Positions 44,150 to 54,336 of a DNA stretch of 64,000 bases are shown here, piece after piece. Source of the stretch: Megascapheus bottae. Lineage: Eukaryota > Chordata > Mammalia > Rodentia > Geomyidae. Positions within the stretch are counted from its first letter, which is position 1, and every line of letters begins with the position of its first letter. The notes under the pieces are model-generated. The model did no database searches, had not been told where the DNA came from, and saw only the letters and a program-made list of their open reading frames with translations. A program made the position numbers and the translations under genes. Location of the stretch: NCBI GenBank assembly GCA_024803745.1, contig JANJXV010000004.1:52456358-52520357 (forward strand). The letters are read 5' to 3'.

Positions 44150-44595
44150 TCTGTTTCCATTTCCCTTGTATGCAGAGTTCCTTCTCTGTGCTTGGCAGTG
44201 TGACAATTCCAAGAGAAGACAAAATTTCTACCCACCCTCCAGGTACACACCACTGCAGAGAGGAAAATAATTAAGTCCTCAGCTGTGGTCTAGTGTATTG
44301 GATAAGTCAGGCCACAGCAGTGGTGAGGGGCATTTGAAAGAAGAGGTGAAGAGATTAGGAAAGACTTACTGAGGAAATTAACTAGTCCTAGGGCTTTGAA
44401 GGAAGCAAAATAGCCACACAGGAGAAAGAGAAGAAGAGAATTCTCTAGGGTTTGGCATTCCATGGCTGAAAGTGAGACAAAGTATAGTGAGAAATGAACC
44501 TGAGAGATCTGGAGAGAAGAGTTATGAAGTCCTCTGCCTTGCTGTGCAGATCACTGCTGCTGTTACAAGATTCCACACTGGGAATCACATAACTG
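44150..44595 (-). mobile_element. L2 LINE 3' region
   Basis: The plus strand matches reversed L2: CTTGGCAGTGTGACAATTCC, AAGAAGACAAAATTTCTACCC-type block, a GACTTACTGAGGAAATTAAC block, TTTGAAGGAAGCAAAATAGC, CATGGCTGAAAGTGAGACAA, and TGAGAGATCTGGAGAG. Diverged, with several L2 landmarks in order. Confidence 0.65.
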
Positions 44596-44599
44596 CATC

Positions 44600-46862
44600 T
44601 CTGGTAGCAGGACACAGGATGCATTTAAAGGGACAGGAGAAGCACACGTGGTGATCCTGGAGAAAAGCAAGTTCAGAGATGCTATTGTTGTAAGGTAAGT
44701 CCAGTAAATCCACTTGGCCAGATACAAAGAAGCTATCACGTAAAAGGCAGAATTATGAATCTTTATTGGAGAGCTGGAGGACTGCTGATGGACTCTTATC
44801 TCAAACACCCGCTCTACTGTGAATACACTTAACACCGTTAGAAAACTGAGCGGGAGAGCAGGAGAGAAAAGAAAATGCAACAACACAATACCGCAAACAA
44901 GATCAACCCCAATGGAGAGCTGAAGTGGAATGCCATGGTGACCAGAGAAGAGGCAGGAGACAGGACAGGAACACTGAGATATGTGGCATGGAGTAATGGT
45001 ACCTGAGCTAATCTGGGGTGGGAGCAGGGCATGGGTTCCATGAGAAAGAATGGTCTTAATTTCTTTGACTGCCAAAGGCCTGGCTTCTGCTTCCCACCTT
45101 CCCTAACCTCTTGAACACACACACTTTATTCTTTAATTCATTTATCTCCACACTGTGGAATGCATCATGACTTCTGAAAGCAAGCATATATTTGTGGATG
45201 GGCCATATATTCAAACATAGCAAGAGAAACTAGGAAGCTTTATTCAGTAGTTTCTTCACAATTTTCCATTTCCTTCTCAGGACCAAAAAAAGTTGAGTCA
45301 GTCCTGAAAACCCTGGCAAGAACCTGGCAGGAACGTTGTTACAACAAACAACCAAAAAAAAAAATCAGAGACTCGAGGAGAAAAATGTCATTACTTTTCA
45401 AGGAAAGAAAATAGTACTTACTTCTACCCAAATTAATCGTTACTATTCAGCCTTAGTTGTTCAAACATTTCTGCCTAGGAAAATGAACTTATTAACATGA
45501 TGGTTGGATTTTTTCCCGTTCCTTCCTGTTCCTCCTTTTTGCTTATGTTTTAAGGTGCTCGCTCAGTGAGTTACTGATATGTACCCTTTAGATACTCTGA
45601 ACTAAAGGGTGTTAGGAATGAAATCACTCAGAACTAGGTGTAATACAGAAACATCCCCCAAGTGATAAGAACCTAAAGACACTTTCTGATTTTTTTTGTA
45701 TCCTTGAAGACCTGAGACCTTTAATTAAGAAAGGCTATAAATATAATGAACGTGGAAGAATTCCCTGAAGTTTAAGATAGGGACCCCCAAGATTATGCCT
45801 AGGATGAAAACTGCGCCTTGAAAACTCTTGATTGACTCCACTAATGAGAGACTGAGATTTCTTCCTCATAACCCTGTGCTTGTCTCTCGATTAATTTCCT
45901 CCAGTACTTAATCTTCAGTGCATGACACTTTAACCACTAAGCTTATTATTCTAAAAATAGTATTCTAGCTGTGCCATATTAGCAATGTGTGTATGTGTGT
46001 GTGTATGTGATCTCCATCTCATACAATTTCCTTAGATGTTTGAATGTTAATATGAAAATGAAATAAACAACCATGCTCACAGAGATAAGTAAATTTTCAT
46101 CCAGCTCAATTTCCCAACTCCTGAATGGAAAAAGCCTTGCCTGTATTTTCCTTCTCTGAAAACCTCCCTGGAACTGATAGATGTTCTTTCATGAGAACAA
46201 AGAGAAAAGTCACCATGCTCCCATCTGAGAGCCATAGTGTATCTCTATCTATACAAACAGATCAAGGAGCTCACTCTACAGCACCTTGGGCTGTGCCTTG
46301 TCAGTGAATTTTTATGACAACTTCTAAACTAAAAATAAATTATGGAGGATTTTATCGAGACTCTGAGTTAAGGAATTCATTATGAAGGGGAACAAGGTGA
46401 GAGCCAGGCATCCAGGCAGAATCAGAGGGTACACTTAGGTTTGGCAATAAGATGAGATTTATGCTTCATCTTTTTCTCTCTCCTGGCAGTGTTAGTTTGA
46501 ATGAATGCACAGGAAGACAGAATATAGTTCACATAAAACCTTTGCTTGGAAAATGAGGTATCCTAATACCCCACCACTGTATACTAAAAGCAAAGCACTT
46601 GCTCTCCTGAATATGGGTGCATCTGTACATTAGGTTTTCCTAAAACTATCATGTGATGTTTATTACCACCTTCTGGAAATACTTCTCTGTTTCCTGGGTA
46701 TACTGCTCCCTCCCTCCCAAACAGGAGACTCAGTTGGCTAAAATTCAAGATGAGCTTGGCTCCTTGCCAGGGTGTCCAGATATACATAATCAATAGGAAA
46801 AAAAATACTGACCTTGGATTTATCCTTCAGCAGTCTTCACAATAGAGTCTCTTACCTCACTC
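44600..46862. other. Unannotated non-coding stretch
   Basis: It includes most of the longest open frame in the window (44563-45075, minus, 170 codons). That frame has many hydrophobic residues but no domain I know, overlaps L2 DNA at its C-terminal end, has a second open frame overlapping it, and shows no poly-A tail or exon structure. I regard it as chance, at low certainty. A short TG-rich patch lies at 45985-46010. Confidence 0.4.
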
Positions 46863-46863
46863 T

Positions 46864-46957
46864 CTGAGAAAGAAGGAAAGAGAAAGAAAATGAAGGAAGA
46901 GAGGAAGAGAAAGGCAGAGGAAGGAAGGGAGGGATAGAAGGAGGAAGAGAAAGAAAA
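46864..46957 (+). repeat. Imperfect GA/GGAA purine tract
   Basis: About 95 bp of nearly pure purines with mixed GAAA, GGAA and GGGA units. Confidence 0.9.
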
Positions 46958-47149
46958 TACAGGTTGCCAATAGAATTTTGGAGGTAAGTGATACTAAATA
47001 CATTTTTAAGGTAAACAGAACAAGTTTATTTGAAAGTGAAAGGAAAGCCCTGAAAGGAAAGTAATCAGACTCTCTATCCAGAGTGGGGCTCCAAAAAGAG
47101 TCCAATGATGCTGTCTCTGACAGCAGTTGTTAAAGAAATTTTGAGGAAA

Positions 47150-47960
47150 AAAACTTGTTCAACCACTATGGAAAGTAGTTTGGCAGTTCCTCAAAAGACT
47201 AAACATAGAGCTTCCCTATGACCCAGCAATTCCACTACTTGGCATTTACCCAACTGTCCAGAAACAAGGGAATACTAAATCCACTAGCACAATGATGTTC
47301 ATTGCAGCACTATTTACCATAGCAAAGATATGGAACCAACCCAGATGTGCCTCAGTTGATGAGTAGAACAATAAGATGTGGTATTTATACACAATGGAAT
47401 TCTATGCCGCTGTCAGAAAGAATGACATTGCCCCATTTGTAAGGAAATGGAAAGACTTAGAAAAAAAATCACATTAAGTGAAGTAAGCCAGACTCAAAGG
47501 AACATAGGCCCAATAGTCTCCCTCATTTGTCATAATCAATAGAAACCTTGGGCTCTCTTAGCAGAGATTTACAAAAGAACAAAATCTAGAGACAGTAGGC
47601 CAAATAGTATGACACTAAATGTAAGGACCTCCAGGAGAAGGAAACAAACGCTATGGCTATGTAATGAGTGACTGTTGTCCTTAATGTACTATGTTATCTC
47701 TCATCTCTTTTGCCATCCCTTGGTTATCTCATATTGTTACAATATTTCTCCTTGTTATCTGATATATTTTATATGTGCTTAATTGGTTATTTGAAATTGG
47801 ATAGGGAAGGGGGAAATCATGATAAGCGGGGGGAGGGTGGGAGGGAAATGGGGACCATGACATGAGAAAGGGTATCGATGTTTGTGAAGTTATGCACCTT
47901 CTGTCTGGTGAATATAATGTAACCCTTCTATTAGTCACAATAAAAATGTGGAAACAGAAA
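47150..47960 (+). mobile_element. LINE-1 ORF2 C-terminus and 3' UTR, 5'-truncated
   Basis: It starts in ORF2 with ACTATGGAAAGTAGTTTGGC, then TTCCCTATGACCCAGCAATT, CATTGCAGCACTATTTACCA, TACACAATGGAATTCTATGC and AGTGAAGTAAGCCAGACTCA. The 3' UTR has GAGTGACTGTTGTCCTTAAT, TTGAAATTGGATAGGGAAGG, ATGGGGACCATGACATGAGA, GGTGAATATAATGTAACCCT, and ends at CACAATAAAAATG. ORF2 is interrupted by stops. Same young subfamily as 54337-55160. Confidence 0.95.
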
Positions 47961-48097
47961 AAAAATTCTTTCTGGTAGCTTATTTCTGCACATCCTGAAA
48001 CCTTTTCTCTCCCTCAATATCTGAGCTTTTTAACCCCACTGACTCAGGTAAGAAACAGAACCCGTAAGTCATAAAACACAAATAAAAATGATTTTGC

Positions 48098-48328
48098 AGC
48101 CGGGTATGGTGTCTCACACCTGTAATCCTAGCTACTCAGGAGGCTGAGACCTGAGGATCAAGATTCAAAGCCAGCTGGGGCCATGAGACTCCTAGCTCCA
48201 ATTAACCACTAGAAAACCAGAAGTGGTGCTGTGGCTCAAGGGGTAGGGTAGTAGGTAGCCTTGACCTGAAGACCTAAAGAACAGCACACAGGCCCTGAGA
48301 CCAAGCTCCACAACAACAACAAAACAAC
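48098..48328 (+). mobile_element. SINE, B1-like head plus Geo-like right half
   Basis: GCCGGGTATGGTGTCTCACA, CCTGTAATCCTAGCTACTCA, GGAGGCTGAGACCTGAGGAT, CTCCAATTAACCACTAGAAA, ACCAGAAGTGGTGCTGTGGC, then a CAACAACAACA tail. Flanked by GATTTTGCAG (48090-48099) and GATTTTGTGCAG (48329-48340). Confidence 0.93.
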
Positions 48329-48340
48329 GATTTTGTGCAG

Positions 48341-48875
48341 TGTACTGTCAGCACTTTTTAAAATGTTGATTCTAAATAGATTCTAGATTGTGCAAGGACC
48401 TTTGAACATTGAAGTGCTTAATTATGTGGCAACTATTTTAAGATGGTCAAAAATATCACACTCTTCTGGCTTTATCCTCTTATCAAGTAGAAAAAGATAG
48501 AAAGGAAAGATGGAACATGTGTAAATTGAAAAATGTCTTGGCTGTTTATTGCCTAACACAACATTTGACACTGTGTGTCAGTAATGCAACAGATTCATCC
48601 ATGTCATCTCCAAGCCTCTGGATCATTCTTCATCCATTCAAATTTCTACCAGCATTATCCTGTAGATGATATGTAAGTGTATGTGTGTGGCGACTCATCC
48701 AATGACTGACTCCTTGGTCGTTTAGTCTTTTCTGTCTCTAGATACCTTCTCTACCACATATAATAGAGCCATCTATTTTATGTGAGCATTATAGATACAG
48801 ATTACTCCTTTGTCTGAAATGATTAATTTAGACTATACCATTACCTATCAAGACTTGGTCATTTCTAATGAAAAT
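48341..48875. other. Unannotated non-coding stretch
   Basis: No recognised element. Confidence 0.45.
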
Positions 48876-48877
48876 TT

Positions 48878-48988
48878 GGGGAAGTGGTGCTGTGGCACAA
48901 GTGGTAGCACTAGCCTTGAGCTGAAGAGCTCAGGGACAGCACACAGGCCCAGAATTCAAGTCCTGTATTGAGAGAAAAAAAAAACTGT
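48878..48988 (+). mobile_element. Geo-like SINE monomer alone
   Basis: GGGGAAGTGGTGCTGTGGCA, CAAGTGGTAGCACTAGCCTT, GAGCTGAAGAGCTCAGGGAC, CAGGCCCAGAATTCAAGTCC and a poly-A tail. There is no B1 or ID half upstream, so it is truncated or an independent unit. Confidence 0.85.
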
Positions 48989-49002
48989 TATACTTTTTTC
49001 TT

Positions 49003-49088
49003 TTTAAGATAGACTCACTAAGTTGCCCAGTTGGTCTTGGACTTGAAATACACCCTGACATCAGACATTTGCTCCTAAACTGAAACCA
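49003..49088 (-). mobile_element. B1-like SINE fragment (ancient)
   Basis: Reversed B1-like: TTTTTAAGATAGACTCACTA, AGTTGCCCAGTTGGTCTTGG, then a diverged continuation ending near ACCACCTG. Only the general B1 pattern is visible. Confidence 0.55.
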
Positions 49089-49157
49089 CCTGTCATTCAG
49101 GGTCTTTTTATGAAGGATTAGAGGTTAGGAAAGTAGAAACCGGCAAAGCAAGAAAGT

Positions 49158-49665
49158 CCACATCTAGGATTTTCCTAGCAGAGGAGAACAGTAGCTCAAA
49201 ACATATGTGCGAATGGCCATAAGGAAGAGGCTAAGCAAAATGAACTCCAGGAGAGGGAAACAAGATTCATCCTCATGGTTGTTGTTTTTAATGTTCTATG
49301 AGAAGATATTTCTTTACTCTTTCTTTAGCTTTTTTCTTTTCCTTATGGTTTATCCTTTGTTGTTGCTGACTTTGGTACCTTGTGTATTGTATATACATAC
49401 GTTTACTTATTTGAATCAGGGAAGGGAAGGAGAAAAACAAGATAATGATTCAAAGGACAAAGGATGAACCAGTGTAACAGTGATATTCACAAGACAGTAT
49501 ATTGGAAATGAACTCTACAACTTGGGAGGGGGAGGGGGAGGGAAAGTGGAAGAAAAATAGAGGCAGGGGTAATTATGTTCAAGAGGTGATGTATCCATTA
49601 CCTGCAGAATGTAGCTGTAACCCCTCTATACATCACTATGATAATAAAACATTAAAAAAAGAAAG
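49158..49665 (+). mobile_element. LINE-1 3' UTR (older subfamily)
   Basis: TCTAGGATTTTCCTAGCAGA, TAAGCAAAATGAACTCCAGG, TTTTTAATGTTCTATGAGAA, TACCTTGTGTATTGTATATA, CAGTGATATTCACAAGACAG, TATTGGAAATGAACTCTACA, ATGATAATAAAACATT. A good reference copy for the older 3' UTR. The 86- and 74-codon frames lie within it. Confidence 0.92.
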
Positions 49666-50168
49666 GTTTGATAATTTTCCACTTTACTTACCTATGACTC
49701 CAAAACAACTTCTTGAGAATACCTGAGTCACAGGCCAACGTGTTGACATCTTTATCAGTTTCTTACAGAGTTCATTTTCCCATGAGGTTAGCTCAACATT
49801 GCCTCCAAAATGCAGGTGACCCTATGTCTCCCATAGAAATTACTCTTGTCCTTTCTTAATTCCTGAAATGGGCAACCTGAATATCTCTTAGTCCTCGGAG
49901 TGCCTGTAGTGCTGTCTCTCAATTCCACTGCTTTCGATGCTAAGTTGCATCTTTGAGGGAAATCTCTACTACTTTTCCCGTCTAGTTCTTACACTGCTAC
50001 TAATTATATGACTATCTGCCTCAGCTTCCCTGTTTTCATCAACAAGGTCAAGATTCAACATCCCAAAGCCCATACCACTTGCACTTGACCATCATGTCTT
50101 CCTTCCCCAAACATCCCACATTTGTATCTGTGCCTCTTTCTTTCAGTTCTTCTTTCTTCTCTTTCCTT
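49666..50168. other. Unannotated non-coding stretch
   Basis: No recognised element. Confidence 0.45.
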
Positions 50169-50171
50169 TTC

Positions 50172-50368
50172 TTTTTTTGTCCCAGTACCTGCAACTTGAA
50201 CTCAGGGGATTGTGTGGTATTTTTTCTCAAATCTGGAGTTCTACTACTTCAGGTGCATCTCAGTATGAAGATAAGAGTCTCTCATATTTTCTTGGGCTGG
50301 CTTCAAACCATGATCCTTAGATTTCAGCCTCCTCAGTTTCATGGATTATAGACATAGGCTACTTGCTC
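50172..50368 (-). mobile_element. SINE, B1-like head plus Geo-like right half (diverged)
   Basis: Reversed: CCTGCAACTTGAACTCAGGG, GAGTTCTACTACTTCAGG, TGAAGATAAGAGTCTCTCAT, GGCTGGCTTCAAACCATGAT, TTCAGCCTCCTCAGTTTCAT. Older than most copies. Confidence 0.8.
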
Positions 50369-50572
50369 TCAATTTTGTGTCAATTTCATTGCATAAGCCC
50401 TGTTGACAACAGAGGCCATATCTGTCATGTTACCGCCTCTCCAACACACCACCTGTTGGAGGTTGCTACCTGTTATATAGAAGCTGAATGGAAAGCGCAT
50501 TCCAAAGTAACAAATAAATTTTTAGAAAGTCAAATGAAATCTTTCACTTGAGATAAGAATCTCATTGTTTTT

Positions 50573-50674
50573 TCAACTTTATTATCTGGATGATGTATAG
50601 AGGGATTACAGTTACATTCATCAGGTAGTGGGTACATTATTTCTTGAACACCAATATCCCTTCCCATGATTTTC
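50573..50674 (-). mobile_element. Host LINE-1 3' UTR, 3' portion
   Basis: Reversed older L1 end: CAACTTTATTATCTGGATGA, TGTATAGAGGGATTACAGTT, ATCAGGTAGTGGGTACATTA. It is interrupted at 50674 by a younger L1 and resumes at 51198. Confidence 0.9.
50659..50674 (+). repeat. Target-site duplication, left copy
   Basis: CCTTCCCATGATTTTC, repeated as CCTTCCCATGTTTTTC at 51198-51213 (15 of 16 match). It is native sequence of the host L1. Confidence 0.93.
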
Positions 50675-51197
50675 ATTCTTTTTTCTCATATATTTTTATT
50701 GTAATTAATAGAAGGGATATATTATATTCACCGGATAAAAGGTGCATTACTTCACATACATTGATACCCTTTCTTATGTCTTGGTTCCCATATCCCTCCC
50801 CACACCCCCACCCCTCATCTTGTTTTCCTTCCTTCCCTGTCCACGTCAAATAATCAAATACACATATATACAATATATCAGATAACAAGGTGAAATACTG
50901 TAACAATATGAGATAACCAAGGGACAGCTAAAGAGATGAGAGATAACATAGTACATTGAAGACAACAATCACTCACTATATGGCTTTTGTTTCTATATCC
51001 TGGAGATCCTTTCATTTAGCCTCATTCTATATGGCCTTATGTATTTAGGTTTTGTTCCATTATAAATCTCTGCTAGGAGAGCCCAAGGTTTCTACTGATT
51101 ATGACAAATGAGGGAAAGCACTGAGCCTATGTTCCTTTGAGTCTGGCTTACTTCACTTAATATGATATTTTCTAAGTCTTTCCATTTCCTTACAATG
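50675..51197 (-). mobile_element. Young LINE-1, 5'-truncated, nested in an older L1
   Basis: Reversed: TATTTTTATTGTAATTAATA (tail side), CATTACTTCACATACATTGA, TACCCTTTCTTATGTCTTGG, CAATATGAGATAACCAAGGG, GGAGATCCTTTCATTTAGCC, and GTCTGGCTTACTTCACTTAA at its ORF2-proximal end. Full insert about 523 bp with a 16-bp target duplication. Confidence 0.95.
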
Positions 51198-51340
51198 CCT
51201 TCCCATGTTTTTCTCCCAATTTCCCTCCACTTACCCCCTGCCAATCATCTTGTTTTTTCCTTTCCCTTCCCTATTTCAAATAAACAAATTAATCTATACA
51301 TTATACCACATACCAAAGTCAGATACAGTAACATAAGATA
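51198..51340 (-). mobile_element. Host LINE-1 3' UTR, 5' portion, with right target copy
   Basis: It continues the older L1 from 50674: target copy at 51198-51213, then CCCAATTTCCCTCCACTTAC, CAATCATCTTGTTTTTTCCT, CTATTTCAAATAAACAAATT, AAAGTCAGATACAGTAACAT. Confidence 0.9.
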
Positions 51341-51655
51341 ATTTAATATTAACTGACATCCTTGAAAATAAAAGCAATTTGTCTGATGTTACTAAATGAC
51401 TTCTGTGGTAGTTCTTACTTTATTTACTTTTATTCATAACACATTGGGTGCTCAATTATTTTCTTAGCATGTTATGCAACTTGTATATGATGTTTACTAT
51501 CAGATCCCTCTCAAGAATGCAAGAACAACCCAGATGAAGATCCAATTGTTTTCTTCATTGATAAATATAATAACGTCTAATAATAATTTCTGCATTAAAA
51601 ATAATTTCTTCCTTGAATCATACATGATATATATGTAAATAGAATAAGAATGAAT
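51341..51655. other. Unannotated AT-rich non-coding stretch
   Basis: No recognised element. Confidence 0.45.
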
Positions 51656-51670
51656 AAAATTTGGAGGCAG
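51656..51670 (+). repeat. Target-site duplication, left copy
   Basis: AAAATTTGGAGGCAG, repeated as AAAATGTGGAGGCAG at 52217-52231 (14 of 15). Confidence 0.85.
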
Positions 51671-51975
51671 ATACAATGAGTGATTGTTTTATTTAATGTA
51701 CTATGTTATCTCTCATCTCTTTTGCTGTCCCTTGGTTATCTCATATTGTTACAGCATCTCACCTGGTTATCTGATGTATTGTATATATGCATATTTAGTT
51801 ATTTGTAGTCGGATAGGGAAGGGAGGAAAACAAAATGAGGGGCAGGGGCACGGGGGGGGGGAGGAAATGGTGACCAAGACATGACAAAGGGTATCAATGT
51901 ATGTGAAGTAATGCACCTTCTATCTGGTAAATATAAAGTAATGCTTCTATTAATTACGATAAAAAATACATGAAA
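51671..51975 (+). mobile_element. Young LINE-1 3' UTR, 5'-truncated
   Basis: GAGTGATTGTTTTATTTAAT, CTCATATTGTTACAGCATCT, GTCGGATAGGGAAGGGAGGA, GGTATCAATGTATGTGAAGT, AATTACGATAAAAAATACAT. It shares one outer target duplication with the older L1 piece that follows. Confidence 0.93.
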
Positions 51976-51984
51976 AAAAGTTTA

Positions 51985-52216
51985 AAAATTCACAAAGAGC
52001 AAGCCAATGCAGCAGCAATATTCACAAGACAAAAAGTTAGAAATGAACTTTACAATTTGAGGTGGGGTAGCTGTAGGGGAAAGAAAGTGGGAGAAAATTG
52101 ATGGATGGGGCAACAAAGATTGATAAGAAATGTACTCATTTCTGTCTGTAATGATAACCACTCTGTACATCATCTTGACAATAAAATTAAATTAAAAGAG
52201 AAGAAAATTTTTTTTA
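51985..52216 (+). mobile_element. Older LINE-1 3' end, downstream half of a composite insertion
   Basis: AGCAATATTCACAAGACAAA, AGAAATGAACTTTACAATTT, GTACTCATTTCTGTCTGTAA, CATCTTGACAATAAAATTAA. It matches the second half of 49158-49665. It is followed directly by the right target copy. Confidence 0.88.
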
Positions 52217-52231
52217 AAAATGTGGAGGCAG
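52217..52231 (+). repeat. Target-site duplication, right copy
   Basis: Matches 51656-51670 at 14 of 15 positions. Confidence 0.85.
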
Positions 52232-53560
52232 TATTCCAACATGCTCTTTGCCCTAACTGCAACTTTACAACGTGTGAGTTTTATTCCATCCATGTCTGAA
52301 AGAGAGTGAAATACTTAGTCAAATAAAATGCCACCTGATTTGTTTTTCAATTAAATTATCACCCAAAGCAGTAGAACTTCCAGTCCTCACACTTTAGAAT
52401 GTTGAAATCCTCAAACAGTTGATTTAAGAAAAAGGAGGTAGAAGGTAAGGTAGAAGGGGGAACCTGCTGAATTATGTCTGTTTTTGTTTCTCTGACAGTA
52501 AAAAGTATAAGATTTCCATCTGCCAACTCAAAACTGCTCCTGCAACCATTCTCAAGTAGAACTGATGATGGCATTCCTTGTATAAGTATACCCAGTCTTA
52601 AAATTGATAAAAACTATATTTAAAATTTACATTATTCTACCAATGGCATAAACAGAGTAAGCAAAGGACAAGTTGACATAAACCGAGGGCATTACTTTTT
52701 ATCATCGCTCACTGAAGATATTTTTGTAAAAGTCTGATTAATAAAAAACAGAATGTAGACACTGCTTCTAATAGTCTCACAATACAGAAAAAATGATAAT
52801 TTTTGCTGACCAAAATTGAAATAAAATTATATCTTCATTCTACTGTAGATGTTTAACATACATGGCTTACTCAGTTTTATGTAATGTGAAAATATCAGAA
52901 TTATTCAATTATATGTATTATATATTTTAATTGAAATAAAATCATAGTACATATAATGTTTACTGTGTAGTATAATGTGTTTTTCTTCTAATTATAATTA
53001 TGCAGTGACTATCATCCACTTCAGGACAGAAGGCACGAAAATTTTTTTAATATTTGGTGATTACTATGTTTTACATTTTTGGTAAGAGTTTATCAGAGAG
53101 TTATTGTGACCTTAACATTTCAAATTATTTGATATAGAACAATATAACCCGAGCCTGAAAATATTTTAAATTTGTTTCACCCAATTATCCTTTCGCTTCC
53201 ACCAGGTCCAGAAGTATCAGCAATTCTTGGCTTATTGTTTCATATTTTGAGCACAATGTGACATTGGTTCACCAAAATACTTTAAAACAAATCCACAGAC
53301 AGCTACATAGTTTAACACTGAAATAAAATATACTGTTACTCTAAAGAAGATTACTAATTTTAAGGAACCACTTAAATATAAATATCAATTTATCACTATC
53401 CAATGTACACAATGTCTTCAAGGACCTTTATACCATGTAGGTATTGTAGAAATTAGAAAACCATAAATTTAATTTTGAAAGAAAATTCTCTTGATGCTTC
53501 AAAAAGATGAGTCTCTGAATTCTTTACTGATTTGATGTCTTTGTGTCTGTTTTGTGTGAT
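52232..53560. other. Unannotated AT-rich non-coding stretch
   Basis: No recognised repeat. A 71-codon minus frame at 52359-52574 is unmatched. Confidence 0.4.
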
Positions 53561-53562
53561 GT

Positions 53563-53636
53563 GTTAGAGATAGAATTCCAAATCTTAGGCTTGTTATCCA
53601 AACTCTTTACCACTCAAGTCACACCACCAGCCTTCA
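53563..53636 (-). mobile_element. ID-like SINE monomer (ancient)
   Basis: Reversed ID-like unit: AGATAGAATTCCAAATCTTA, GGCTTGTTATCCAAACTCTT, TACCACTCAAGTCACACCAC, CAGCCTT. Complement of box-A-like and box-B-like motifs, diverged. Confidence 0.6.
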
Positions 53637-54270
53637 AGGGGATTTCAGAAAAGAGTAACATGGAATATCCCTGTTGGATATAATTTAGAATTATATCTCA
53701 TGATTTTATGGGCTTTTTCCTTTGTTATTTGATTATGAGGGAGGAGGGCCACCATACCAGTCAATTTGATAATTTCTCCTGAGACTATTTTTGTTGTTAT
53801 GATTTTAACCATAATGCACACATACACATACACACATGCATATGCTCATACACATGAGAAATAACAATAAAATATTGATGTTCTGTACTTTTCTTACCTT
53901 GGTGTGGATGACTGATGTCTGTTTTATCATTAACTAATGATGAGTCAAGGTAATGAATGTGAAACTTCCTTGAGCTCTTTTGATCATTTCATCAATAAAT
54001 TAGTCCAGAGAACCTCAGTGGCCAACATAACTATTTATGTCTTGGTTTAAGTCATTCTTCATATCCAAGATGACTTTGAGGACCACCCCTCCCTAGTCTT
54101 TTGATTATGGCTTTTGCAGAAAAAGGTAGAATATATTTCCAAACAACATCTAATAAAATTGTTTGCCTGTTCATTTGAAATAACAATGTATCTTTTTTAC
54201 AATACCATGATTTATACAACTTTTGAATATATTCAATTGAACCAGTGATTTATCGACTAAAGGAACTCAG
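53637..54270. other. Unannotated non-coding stretch
   Basis: No recognised element. A short CA-rich patch lies at 53816-53838. Confidence 0.45.
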
Positions 54271-54274
54271 TCCC

Positions 54275-54336
54275 TATATTCATCAACTAAAATGGCTATA
54301 AAAATAACACAAACTGGCAACAGAAATTTATTTCTT
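54275..54336 (-). mobile_element. MLT1-type MaLR LTR, first part
   Basis: TTCATCAACTAAAATGGCTA, TAAAAATAACACAAACTGGC, AACAGAAATTTATTTCTT is the reversed end of a MaLR LTR. The LTR is interrupted by an L1 at 54337 and resumes at 55161. Confidence 0.85.
54324..54336 (+). repeat. Target-site duplication, left copy
   Basis: AAATTTATTTCTT, exactly repeated at 55161-55173. Native LTR sequence. Confidence 0.95.
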
